Assembly (NCBI GenBank): GCA_958295665.1
Contig: OY282559.1
Coordinates: forward strand, 136,433,241 to 136,497,240
Direction: 5' to 3'
From: Tipula vernalis
Taxonomy: Eukaryota > Arthropoda > Insecta > Diptera > Tipulidae
DNA: 64,000 bases
In this document: piece after piece, positions 34,840-45,059 of the stretch
Numbering within the stretch: the first letter of the stretch is position 1
Layout: every line of letters begins with the position of its first letter
Made by a program: the position numbers and the translations under genes
The notes under the pieces: model-generated
Databases searched by the model: none
What the model saw: only the letters and a program-made list of their open reading frames with translations
What the model was told of the DNA's origin: nothing

Positions 34840-35370
34840 TTTTCCATCGTAAAACAAAATTTGTAAATATAACGAAGTTTTTGTTAAATTAACACCTGCT
34901 TTGTAAGGTTTTCATCGTAGATTTAATGAAGCATTCGTAAATAAAACAATTTTCAATTCGTAACTCCGATTTCAATGCAAATCCAGATTTACAGAAAAAA
35001 TTAGTAATGTTTGCCCGTGAAATTGTAACATAATTTTACAAGTTTCTGTGTAAAAATAACGGAGCGTACTTATCCACTTTTTCATTTTGCAAATAATTCT
35101 GTTATTTTTATGAACTTTGCATCGTGAAACACAATTTGTAAATTTAACAACATTTTCGTTAAATTAGCACCTACTTTGTAGGGTGTGGATTGCATAATTA
35201 GTGGATAATTCGTAAATCGAACAAATTTCTTTTCGTATTCTCAATTTCTGTGCAAAGCCAAACTTACAATGAAATTTAAGTAATATTTTATGTAATTTAT
35301 CCTTTTAGAACAGAAAATGTTTATCAATTGTAAAAAAGAAGTGCGGACAATTTTACAAATTCGCTTAAAT
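34840..35370. repeat. Left subterminal motif array of element 2
   Basis: Repeated words TTTACAAA, TTTGTAAA, TCGTAAA and TTCGTTA in both orientations. A partial internal duplication is visible: CATCGTAAAACAAAATTTGTAA near 34845 and CATCGTGAAACACAATTTGTAA near 35119. The matching right array is at 38045-38560. Confidence 0.65.
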
Positions 35371-35928
35371 AAATCCCAGTAATCCCCCTATTTTAAGTTT
35401 ATAAAATTCTAAAAATTACCTTTAATAATCAAATTTTTTTAAACTTTAATATACCAAACAAATTCTGCACAAATATTCATCATTTTTACTAAATACCATA
35501 TATCTTTGAAAAAAATTGTGCTAATAATAATACAGAATAATAACGTAGTTTTGCATGAGAATATCCATTTTATGCATCGTGTTGCATGAGAATATCCGTT
35601 TTATGGTCGTAGCTCCCTGATGAGTAGACCATACTTTTCAGTACGAAACCAAACTACCAACAGAAAGAACTCATGAAGGGTTCTCATTTTTGCAGAGTGG
35701 TACATTGGTATAACTCTTTGGGCCTTCAGCCAAAATTACGGGGAGGGGGAAGATATTTCTACTTTTTTCGGTAGATATATTAAGAGCGATTGGTCTCTGT
35801 ATTTTTCTGATTTACCAAATCGAAAATATTTGGGATTGCCAAGAACAATTAATATATTTGTCCATAAAAAATGCCGAAAAATCAAACTGATTACCTACAG
35901 ACAAATTAAATTCTTAAAAAATATACAT

Positions 35929-36622
35929 ATTATTCATAATAAATAAATAATTTTTTGGATTATTTTTCATAAATTTTACTCTCAAATATTGGAAATATTG
36001 TTTTATTGTAAACAAACAATCCGAAATACCATCTGGTGGTATGTAGTGATAACTAAATTGATACACCATCTATCAAACATTTTCTGAACTAAATCATATT
36101 ACCAACACTACGCTACTTTAAATTGTGTTCGTCTGCCATTCGTGCATTTTTAACGAAATTTAGTGTTAACTGATGCTCAAATTGAGGTGTTCTCGTGCGC
36201 TCAATTTGACCGCTAAATTAGCGCTTTTCGAGCACTCAATCATACAACTGGGTAATATTTGTTTGTTATTTTTACGAATATTTTCGTTATTAACCCAGTT
36301 GTATGATTGAGTGCTCGAAAAGCGCTAATTTAGCGGTCAAATTGAGCGCTCGAGAACACCTCAATTTGAGCATCAGTTTACACTAAATTTCGTTAAAAAT
36401 GCACGAATGACAGACGAACACAATTGAAAGTAGCGTAAAGTAGTGTTGGTAATACGATTTAGTTCAGAAATTGTTTGATAGATGGTGTGTCAATTTAGTT
36501 ATCACTACGAGTACATACCACCATATGGTGTTTCGGATTTTTTGTTTACAATAAAACAATATTTCCAATATTTGAGAGTAAAATTTATGAAAAATAATCA
36601 AAAAAATTATTTATTTACTGTG
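35929..36622. repeat. Giant palindrome, two ~330-bp arms
   Basis: The left arm (35929-36255) and right arm (36289-36622) are near-perfect reverse complements around a 33-bp AT-rich loop. The inner parts contain GAGTGCTCGAAAAGCGCTAA and AATTGAGCGCTCGAG. Part of the arm (about 36834-36880) recurs a third time outside the palindrome as AACTGAGTGCTCGAAAAGCG. It lies within element 2 and encodes nothing. Confidence 0.85.
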
Positions 36623-36675
36623 CATAATATATGACATAATATTGTGCATAATGTATGACATGTGCATAATTAAAT
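36622..36675. repeat. Short tandem repeat beside the palindrome
   Basis: Three imperfect copies of TGCATAATRTATGACAT directly right of the palindrome's right arm. Confidence 0.6.
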
Positions 36676-36749
36676 TCAATGTATTTTTTTTTTGTTTGGT
36701 TAATCAAAAACGCACTACGCACATCAGTGTTTAGAAAATCCAAATTGGA

Positions 36750-37259
36750 ATGATAATGAAACAAGAAAAAAACAAACAGATTGATTTAGTTTCGCTATTT
36801 TTCACCAGGAGCGTGCGCGATTTTTTATACAGTGATCAAACTGAGTGCTCGAAAAGCGCTAGGATAGCGATCAAACTGAGCAGTTATAATTGCATAAACA
36901 CATTTGAAATACCGAACATTTTTTTATACTTTTATACGTCTGTTTCATGGTTTTTGTATGCCTTCTCACACAAAAATCTTCGGTCGCTCAGTCAAAGTAC
37001 AACTGGGAAAACAAAGTCTTCGTTAATTTTACGAAATTGTATCGTAAAATTAGTTCCACTGATCGTAGATCGTAAAAGAATTATTTTAGACGTTGGCATT
37101 GATAGACAACATTTGAAATACTTGCAAGACAAGCATGTGTGCCAACTTTTTGCGCCATCAGAATTGGGAAAAAGGATTATGTTTGAAAATCATCTTACTA
37201 TCTGGCAAAAGCGACAACAGTCAACGGATGCTGAAATTGCCAAAACAAATTGTTCATAA
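36750..37259 (+). CDS. Unrecognised 169-codon frame in element 2
   Basis: Opens at ATG 36750 and ends at TAA. The first ~80 codons overlap the repeated GAGTGCTCG arm sequence, so that part is unlikely to be protein-selected. The last ~85 residues (from about 36990) look more protein-like, for example LVPLIVDRKRIILDVGIDRQ and CQLFAPSELGKRIMFENHLT, with no domain I know. It could be a remnant of an element 2 gene or chance. Low confidence. Confidence 0.25.
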   Translation: MIMKQEKNKQIDLVSLFFTRSVRDFLYSDQTECSKSARIAIKLSSYNCINTFEIPNIFLYFYTSVSWFLYAFSHKNLRSLSQSTTGKTKSSLILRNCIVKLVPLIVDRKRIILDVGIDRQHLKYLQDKHVCQLFAPSELGKRIMFENHLTIWQKRQQSTDAEIAKTNCS

Positions 37260-37543
37260 GGTACATGTTTCACGCCATCATCGCCTTCTATATTTAAAAC
37301 AAGTTTTGTTATTTTAAAATAATATTTTTTATTTACAATTATAGTCAGTCACCTCCATCCTTAGTAGAAATGATTGCGGTATCCAGATTATAAAATTTAT
37401 GATGGAAAAGTTAATTTATTGGACAGGAGCCAGTAGCGAGATATGATATGCAATATAGACTTTTACTTAAGAGACTTTTACTTAAAGGAGAAAAAAATGA
37501 AACCTTCAACAAAGCAAATAAAATTAATAGCAGAAGAAATTGT

Positions 37544-37917
37544 TACCGACCAAACGGCGCAGTGGTTAAAGCTGCGGCGTTTGGATCGGGGGTGGTACCG
37601 GGTTCGAATCCCGATAGGGGCAGGATGCAAAAGGGATTTTTCATCATCTGATTACGATCGGTGATGAAGATGAACACGTCTATGACCCCCTGTTGAGAGT
37701 GCAGAATCCATGGGCCGACCCACCTTTCATGTCAGCACTATAGGTTGGCATGAAGCAATGCAATGTGCAGGTGGTTTATACAAAACGGGTCTATGGCCGT
37801 ACGTCCTCGATTTGGCTAGTACTGCGTAAAATAGGACGGTAAAAGTAAACTGTGAAAGAGTTTGGAGTGCCTTGAGCCCCAGAACAGATTGCAGAGATTA
37901 AAAGTAAAAAAAAAATA
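37544..37917 (+). mobile_element. tRNA-derived SINE
   Basis: Flanked by a 10-bp direct repeat AAGAAATTGT (37534-37543 and 37918-37927). The 5' end resembles a tRNA: an A box in GGCGCAGTGGTTAAAGC and a perfect B box GGTTCGAATCC (about 37600-37610), the two RNA polymerase III internal promoter elements. A roughly 250-bp unrelated body follows, then an A-rich tail. About 374 bp. It depends on a non-LTR element for mobility, but no shared 3' end with the non-LTRs here was noticed. Confidence 0.88.
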
Positions 37918-38044
37918 AAGAAATTGTCAATAGCAGAATGTATGATGTATCAATAGCAGAATAAAAAAAATGGTTACAATTTTTTTAGAAATAAATAATA
38001 AAAACTGAATTTGTTTTAAAGTAGTATTTAGTTTTGTTTATTTC

Positions 38045-38560
38045 ACAACTAGAATCGTAAACTTTATAATCCCGCTATGTTAATTCAACGAACATGTTTG
38101 GTAAATTCTACAATAACCTTCGGTAATATCCTAGGAAAATTTGTTAATAATACAAATACTTTTGTTAATATCACAAAGCAGCTTCGTAAATTTACAAGTC
38201 CCCTTGTTAAATCAACGACCGTAATCTGTAAATATTACGCTAATCTTCGTAAGAACTCCCCAAAAAATGGTAAAGAGTACAAATATTTTTGTAATTTCGT
38301 TAACTAATTTCGTAAATTTTACAACTCGCTTTGATAACTGCACGGAAAGTTTTATAAATTTAACAACGAAATTTGTAAATGATATACAAATACTTCCGTA
38401 AAACCAAATTTACTTTACATTAATACTTTGTAAATACGATATGTTTTGTACGAGTTTTTACGAAGCACGAGGAGATATTTTACAAAATATATGAAAATTC
38501 CCGGTAATTATAAATGGTTGTAAAATTAACGAATCAAAAAATGTTTTATTAACAAATTGC
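38045..38560. repeat. Right subterminal motif array of element 2
   Basis: Dense TTTGTAAA/TTTACAA/CGTAAA words in both orientations, the mirror partner of 34840-35370. An open frame here (38077-38307) is a by-product of the repeats. Confidence 0.6.
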
Positions 38561-38645
38561 AGCGTTGGCTGAAAACGAACAATTTTTTTTTGTTAATTTA
38601 ACCAGTGTTTTTTTGTTAAAATCACCGGATTTTTTTTTGAGTGTA

Positions 38646-39400
38646 CGAGGATTGGTCAAACACAATGCTGTTTTCATTTTGATGTATACGAATATGCACG
38701 CATTTCATGGCAGTACATATATGTTTCAGCTTGAATTGCATGCATAAAAATGCTCAAGCTTGATTAAATCTGCTTCATTTTTCCAGAACATCATTAAGTC
38801 ATTTACATAAAAAGCTACTATCAAATTTAATTCTTGATTAAAATAAATGCACGAATCGAATTCGGATTTTACTAAACCAAATTCCTTTAATGCAGTTTCT
38901 AGTTTAATATTCCGCCGGCATCCAGCTTGTTTGAGTCCCTACACGGCTCGATTCAGTTTACATGCTCTATTCGTTCCATCATTAAAACTTTCCGGTTGCT
39001 CAATATACACATCTGCATCAATGTCGCCTTTTAAGAACGCGATGACAGCGTCCATTTGATGTATTTTGAAACCATTTTCAACTGCCAAAGTTTCATTATA
39101 TTCTAAACCATATTTCCGTGAGAAACCTTTCACAACCAAGCGGGCTTTGTATCGCGTTACATTGCCATCATTGTAGAATTTGCGTTTGAATACCCATTTC
39201 GTTTTAATCGCGTTTCTTCCAGGAGGTTGAAGAATCATCACGACTACACTCCCATTTTGAAGAATCATCACATGCTGCAGCTTCTTGCACTGTTTGAGGA
39301 TCAAAATCATTAATATTAATTAATGAAAAATATCTTACATAATCATTCAGTTCTCGAGGCTTTGGTTCACGCGTATATCTTCCCAATACGATTCCAGGTA
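38646..39400 (-). pseudogene. Copia reverse transcriptase, 5' and middle part
   Basis: Readable motifs include NAIKTKWVFKRKFYNDGNVT, RYKARLVVKGFSRKYGLEYN, then QMDAVIAFLKGDIDADVYIE. After a TAG, GLKQAG and VAFYVNDLMMF follow. The catalytic YVDD-type motif is changed to YVND, which alone should inactivate the enzyme. It ends at the element 2 junction in FDQSSY. Confidence 0.85.
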
Positions 39401-39789
39401 TCGCAACATTTCCATAAGGTTAATAATCTCGATCATCAACATTATCAACTTCACCAGTGTCAATCAAAGTAACCTCAGTTTCAAACGACGAACCTTTAGG
39501 CTTCTCTTAATCTCTCACTTCAGCTGGACTCACATTGTCATCAATAACTTCACCATCGAATCACAATTTTGCTCATGAAAAAGAATATCTCTACTTATTA
39601 CCAGTTGTTTCGTTTTTGGATCAATGCAACGAAAATCTTTTGTATTTCTGTCATACCCATGAATATCATTTTTGGCGACTTCGAGTCGAACTTCTTCCAC
39701 TTTTTTTTAGGAACATGTACCATGTACCATAACAACATTAACTTTGATGCTCGTCCATACCTCTTCAGGAGTTTTGTTCATAAAATATA

Positions 39790-40552
39790 TGAAATTGTTC
39801 TGTCTATAATATAGGCTGCCATGGCAAACGCTTCGGCCCCAAAAAATTTTGGTCTAAATCAGGATCAAAAATCATACACCTTGAATGTTCCACAATTGTT
39901 CGGTTCATTTTCTCTACGAGACCATTTTGTTGAGGATTGTACACATTTGTAAATTGATGCTGTATACCGTGTTGTCTAAGGAAACCGTCAAACCCTTTGG
40001 AACAATATTCAGTGCCATTATCAGTTTTGAATTTCTTTATTTTGCGACCAGTCTGACTTTCTACGTACGATTTGAAATTAACAAATGATTCAAAAACTTG
40101 AGATTTGGACGATAAAAAAATAGATAAATAGTTTCCTTGAACAATCATCGATGAATGATAAAAAGAATTTTGCCCCACCAATTGAATTTGTCTCCGCCGG
40201 ATCACAGACAATCAGACATCTGAGTGGATTAAATCAAGCAGGTTATCTGAACGCTTACCACTAAGCTTGAAAGGGAGGCGCGATTGCTTGCCCATTGCCC
40301 AAACTTCATATTTTATGATTTCATTATTTTCGAACACCATTCCTTCGTGTTTTGTAATTTACATGAACCAAAACGTCTGTGCCATATTAATGCTCTACTT
40401 TCTTTTGATTTTGAAAACATACATTTATCACTGGAGGTTGAAATCTTGTGTACACCACTCCTGTGACTGGCATCGTGCAAACAAATCACCATTTTTGTCA
40501 TAAATTTTACCACCTTCACTATCAAATACAATTTTATTTCCTTTTTCAACAA
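39790..40552 (-). pseudogene. Copia pre-integrase and integrase
   Basis: Starts with a pre-integrase zinc region (LIWHRRFGSCKLQNTKEW), frameshifts near 40250, then the integrase core (FKTDNGTEYCSKGFDGFLRQ, then GIQHQFTNVYNPQQNGLVEK). D and E of the second half of the catalytic triad are visible; the first Asp lies in the damaged stretch. The enzyme would insert the cDNA. Confidence 0.85.
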
Positions 40553-40819
40553 TTTTACTGACCGATTAAAGATTAGTAGACAGATCAGGTAAGACTTATT
40601 CTACTAGTATTGTTTCATTTTGCATTAACAGGACAGTTTCACCAGCAAATTTCACTGACATCTTCATATCATTTGCTGCTACTATTTCAACAGCTTCAGT
40701 TCGTCTTTGTGATTCGACGCACCACTGTCTAAAAATCAGTCGGATGATTTTGATTGCGAGAATAAAGATAAGCCAAATGCTCTTTTAGCCGATTCACTTT
40801 TATTGCTTTTAACTTTATC

Positions 40820-41455
40820 CTACGACGATGACTCCTGCTTCTCTTTGATCTTTTTACTTTTAAAACTCTCGTGATTTTTACCACCACATTCATAACAAAT
40901 TATACTTCCAGTATGACGATTTTTATAATTCGGTGAATTTTTTACATTGTATTTACTGAAAAACGCATTGGTTCCGTTTGACTTTGATACGTACTCTGTG
41001 TGAAGTAATTTCATTTTAATGTGATCTGCATTGATGGTTTCACTTGTCTCAAAACTCAGAATAGGAGGTTTATATTTATTTGGTGTAGGAGGTTTATTTT
41101 CATTCAAACCTGCCAACATAATTGCAGCCAACCAGTCATAGTATATTTTGAATTCAATGCTATTTGATTTGCACGAAATTGAGGTTATCTCGTCAATGTA
41201 ATTTTGCATGTTTTCACAATTTTCTAAACGAATTGAAGTCAGGGTTCGCAATAAAGTAATTTTTCTTAATAATCTACGGTCTTCTTACAAATTTTTGAAT
41301 TTTTCCCATATTTCATGGGCTGAATTACAATTAAGAATGTGAACAGAAAGTTCCGGTTACACACTCAGAGCCAACGTCGATTTTGATTTACGTAACATGT
41401 CCTCATTATTTTAATCTTTCATTTTATCATCATCTTGAGACTTCTTAAGGACACT
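40820..41455 (-). pseudogene. Copia gag with altered zinc knuckle
   Basis: Copia-type gag (AHEIWEKFKNL, LRTLTSIRLENCENMQNYID, DWLAAIMLAGL). The nucleocapsid zinc knuckle reads CYECGGKNHESFKS, so the last Cys of C-x2-C-x4-H-x4-C is Ser. Stops upstream of 41260 break the N-terminal part. Confidence 0.8.
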
Positions 41456-41464
41456 TATGCCATT

Positions 41465-42225
41465 TTTTCATATCGATTTATTGTAAAGGACCTAATGTGA
41501 TTGAAATTTTCTGCCTTTTGCGTTTAGAATTGGATACAAATTTTTAATTTAAATTAAACTTTTTTGGTTGGGTTCGGATAATTTTTTGAAATCAATTAAG
41601 ATGATTTTTGATTTTGATTTATTTTGAAAACTGCTAAAATTAATAGGACATTTTATAAATAAAATTTTACTACATTTGTTAAACGAACTTTTTAAATGAA
41701 ATTCAACACGTTTTTTAGGTCGACATTTTAAACATAATAACAGTTGAAGAACTATGTTCCCTCTAGTAGTGCTGTGCCACTTGAAAAGTAACTAACTAGA
41801 AATTTTTAATCTTTTTTCTTATAACAATCGCTTGTCACTTTTGAATCAACTGAGGATAAGAACAATTTTTATTTGTTCAAATATTACGTTACGGTTTTGG
41901 TTATTGGACACAATCAATGGGTTGTGGCACAACAAGGGGAACGAAGGCTCTACTCAATGAATAACAGCATAATTGATACTAACAAATACATGAAGCGTTC
42001 AGTTAGATTAAGGGAGAAGTCCATTTCGTTGAAGGAATGGAAAATTTTACGATTATTTTGGTTTTGCCACTTTCTCATTGCGATATTTATTTTTATTTGA
42101 AAATTGAAATTACTATCGTATCGGATGTTATTCCTTTGTCAAATTTCAAACAAACGCTAACTAAACCTAAATTAAAAAATTATTTTTATATCCTATTTTT
42201 GTGCCTACGTAACTAATGAATCTCT
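41465..42225. other. Unassigned stretch between copia gag and the Penelope relic
   Basis: It could contain the copia 5' LTR, but I could not pair it with a 3' copy. No gene recognised. Confidence 0.4.
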
Positions 42226-42229
42226 TATC

Positions 42230-43135
42230 CCCTTTATTTTATATACTCTAATCATTTATTTATAAAAGAAGGTGGTTACCGCCTTTCTTCGACCATCTGG
42301 TGTGTGGGACTTCCAATGAGGTGATACATTTTGTTGCGGTCAATATTTTCGTTTAAGGGCTTGTACCGTTCCTTGTACATTTCGAGTTCTTCTAATTTAT
42401 TCATTAGTGGTCGTTTACTGTGATTTTGTTTTGATGCCAGTGTAATTATGTTTTTCTGACATCAAGATTGTGCATATTTCGAGTCAATTTATAGTTTTCC
42501 GATTTATTTTATATGTTCTGCAAATTTGACTTTGAAACTTCTACCAGTTTGCCCTATATAAAATATGGTAAACATGTATTCTTGTAGATTCCGGTCTCTA
42601 TGGGTGTGTTTATATTACGTTGTTTGAGTCGATTCCCTAATTGGTCGTTTGTTTTAAATACCATCGTGTATCAATTTTTTTAAAAACCTTTCGTTATGAT
42701 TTTCTCCTTTTTGTCATTTTGCTTGTTTAACCTGGTCATCATATTCTGTTGTTTCTTCCAAACTTACATATCGTTCATTTTGTCAATTAAGTCCATGTTA
42801 CTTTGCTAGTACCGGATTATTGGGTTTTTGTTGTTCGTTCGTTAGAGGATTTCCAATTGCAAGTACATCAGTCTGTGAATAGAATTTATTGTTGTGTTGA
42901 AAATAATTTTCTTCGGTTATTGTTATGATTAGAGTGATATTTAGTTTGGTTCGATTCTTGATTCCGTTTTTCTATAACAGTTTCTTGAGTTGATGTGTTT
43001 GTATATAATGTTGTTTATATCGAATGATACCAATTTCGCTGTAGGCGTAATATCCATTGATTCTATTTTGTTTATTGGTTCGATGTTATTTCTGAGTGAA
43101 TGATTGTCGATACATTGAATCCAAAATCCTCATTT
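42230..43135 (-). pseudogene. Penelope-like element: reverse transcriptase end and GIY-YIG
   Basis: In shifting leftward frames I read INKIESMDITPTAKLVSFDI (RT, near 43060), NYFQHNNKFYSQTDVLAIGN (RT, the QT..LAMGSP-type motif, near 42880), then GNRLKQRN and a GIY-YIG endonuclease: TGIYKN followed by FYIGQTGRSFKVKFAEHIK (42520-42605), and MYHLIGSPTHQMVEERR near the end. Reverse transcriptase followed by GIY-YIG is diagnostic of Penelope-like elements. Many stops and frameshifts; non-functional. Confidence 0.8.
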
Positions 43136-43498
43136 TGTGATTACAAGCCTAAATGGAAATAAGTAAGTGTGTTCCATGAACGGAGCATACATGAAAAACT
43201 TAAAAAAATTATTTTATGCGGATTTTTTGGACATAATTTTTCCAAATTTGCAGCAAAACACTTCGCTTAAAATTAGGGAGAGAGCTAATTACGACATATC
43301 TACCAAAAAATGTCCTGCCGCAATCATTACAGTTATTCAACGATGTTTGTGATGGACGTCAATCTCCTACAACTTGTCATCCATTTTGTCGTATTAATTG
43401 GCTACTTATTTAAGAAATTTCTGCAAATATTTAAATTTGGCTTAATTTAATTCGGTGGATAAAAGTAGTGATAACGTGAAAGTGAATAACTAATAAAA

Positions 43499-44467
43499 AT
43501 GTCGCAACTTACATCTTTAAAGAAAAGGCGTGCTAGCATTAAGGGTAACGTCACCAAATTGTTGAACTATATAAAAAACATAGACGATGCAACACGTGTA
43601 GAAGACATCAAAGCGCGATTAAACCATATGGAAAAACTAAGAGAACGGTTTAACAATATCGAGGATAAGATAGTAGAGTTAGATGTAAATGAAGAAATAG
43701 ATCCTGACTTCGAGGAAAACTACTACACGGCCGCTGTAGGTTTAAACCATGCGTTAAGAGTGAATTTCGGGAATGAATTTTTGACAGGCAACTATAAAGA
43801 AGTGAAACTACCCAAAATTACAATACCCGTATTCAATGGAGATAATGCAGAATGGCAGTTCTTCTTTGATTTGTTCTGCTCTACCATCCATGATAACTCT
43901 AAGCTGACAGCATCACAAAAGCTACAATATTTAAAGGGATCGCTGGAAGGTGAAGCAGCAGGGTTATTAAAGCATTTCAACGTTACCGACGCGAATTACA
44001 TTGAGGCATTGAAGAAATTGAAAAAACGGTATGATCGCAGAAAACACACTATCTACGCATTTATTAGAAACTTTATGAGTCAACCAACAGTGAGTCAACC
44101 AAATAGCACAAACATCCGTCGGCTTCTAGACGCTTCAGACGAAATAATACATGGCCTCAAAGCATTAGGGGAAGAAGCAGAAACGAGAGAGGGGACCATT
44201 ATTTTATGGGCCCAAGTTTCAGCAGACAATAATCTTCCAACATTGAAACAATTTTTCGAGTTCCTTGTCAAGCGAATCGATGCACTAGAATCCATAAAAA
44301 CTTCAAACAAACGTCCACAGTTACAATGGAACCGGCCAAAACCCAAAGTAAAAGGTCATGCCACTGCAATTTCTGAAGCTCCACCATGTACCGTATGTCC
44401 TGAACCAAAACCCAAGCTATTCGAATGTGACAAATTTAAAGAAATGCGGTTAAACAAAAGAAGATAA
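43499..44467 (+). CDS. BEL gag, first 322 codons
   Basis: A coiled-coil N-terminus (LKKRRASIKGNVTKLLNYIK, later MEKLRERFNNIEDKIVEL) is followed by the conserved BEL gag core (VKLPKITIPVFNGDNAEWQF, KLQYLKGSLEGEAAGLL). The frame is intact to TAA at 44467. Just beyond, in another frame, CKHCNRKHHSLVH gives the BEL nucleocapsid zinc region (44490-44560), so this gag is cut before its zinc domain. It forms the virus-like particle. Confidence 0.88.
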   Translation: MSQLTSLKKRRASIKGNVTKLLNYIKNIDDATRVEDIKARLNHMEKLRERFNNIEDKIVELDVNEEIDPDFEENYYTAAVGLNHALRVNFGNEFLTGNYKEVKLPKITIPVFNGDNAEWQFFFDLFCSTIHDNSKLTASQKLQYLKGSLEGEAAGLLKHFNVTDANYIEALKKLKKRYDRRKHTIYAFIRNFMSQPTVSQPNSTNIRRLLDASDEIIHGLKALGEEAETREGTIILWAQVSADNNLPTLKQFFEFLVKRIDALESIKTSNKRPQLQWNRPKPKVKGHATAISEAPPCTVCPEPKPKLFECDKFKEMRLNKRR

Positions 44468-44583
44468 TTATTGAAAAAGGAGTCTACAATTGTAAATCAA
44501 AATTTAGATGTAAACACTGCAACAGGAAACATCATAGTTTAGTTCATCAGAATGTATCAGTCACAGTAGAATCTATCGCTGTT

Positions 44584-45006
44584 GTGATAAACACCCAATG
44601 CATCCAACCAGACACAATCCGCAAAGAAATCAATATAATAAACGGTACTTCACTCGACACAGTAAACGAAAAACCACTGTGCGGAGCATTGTTAGACTCA
44701 GGATCTCAATGCTCATTCATCACCGAAAGTTGTGTTCAAAGGTTAAAATTAAAAAGAAAAAATGCCAAATTTGCTGTAACAGGCGTTTCAGCATCACTAG
44801 CAGTATCACAGAGGAAGAAAAGTAATCCATGTTTTCAAATTGAAGTATTTATCCTATCAAAACAAACCGCCAAACAAGCAGCCACTTCTGAATTCAGCGA
44901 TATCAGGTCGCTTCAGGAATATGAATTGACAGATACTTACTTCTATAAAGGAGGAGAGATAGACATTATTATTGGTGTAGACACCTTTTTCGAAGTACTT
45001 AACTGA
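44584..45006 (+). pseudogene. BEL aspartic protease
   Basis: Contains the active-site motif ALLDSGSQCSFITESC and, ~90 residues later, IDIIIGVDTFFEV, the second part of the retropepsin fold. Ends in TGA. It would process the polyprotein. Confidence 0.85.
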
Positions 45007-45059
45007 AGGAAAAATTGTAACGAAGAACAACCTTATCATACAAAATACATCATTAGGCT

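Larger units (their letters stand above)
34807..38643. mobile_element. Element 2: CACTA-like, non-autonomous
   Basis: 3837 bp with CACTAAAAAAAACA at the left and TTTTTTTTTGAGTG at the right, and TA outside both ends. Removing it plus one TA rejoins the copia frame (DQSSY then IKEILTRF). Both flanks inside the ends are filled with TTTGTAAA, TTTACAAA and CGTAAA words (34840-35370 and 38045-38560). It has no recognisable transposase. The interior holds a giant palindrome, one 169-codon frame and a SINE. Confidence 0.8.
34300..41460 (-). mobile_element. Ty1/copia retrotransposon relic, split by element 2
   Basis: Leftward gag (41455-40820), integrase (40552-39804), reverse transcriptase (39310-38646, continuing at 34804) and RNase H (34768-34300). 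Domain order gag-integrase-RT-RNase H is diagnostic of copia. Several stops and frameshifts occur, and LTRs were not identified. The CACTA-like element 2 (34807-38643) interrupts the 3' part of reverse transcriptase. Confidence 0.85.

Noticed and set aside
37560..37630. A tRNA gene
   Set aside because: The A and B boxes are good, but the sequence continues into a ~300-bp body with an A-rich tail and is bounded by a direct repeat, so it is a tRNA-derived SINE.
38077..38307. A 76-codon protein
   Set aside because: It lies wholly in the repeated TTTGTAAA/TTTACAA subterminal array of element 2.
43135..43498. 5' LTR and primer-binding site of BEL relic 1
   Set aside because: No sequence here matches the candidate 3' LTR start near 49489, and no tRNA-complementary site was recognised.
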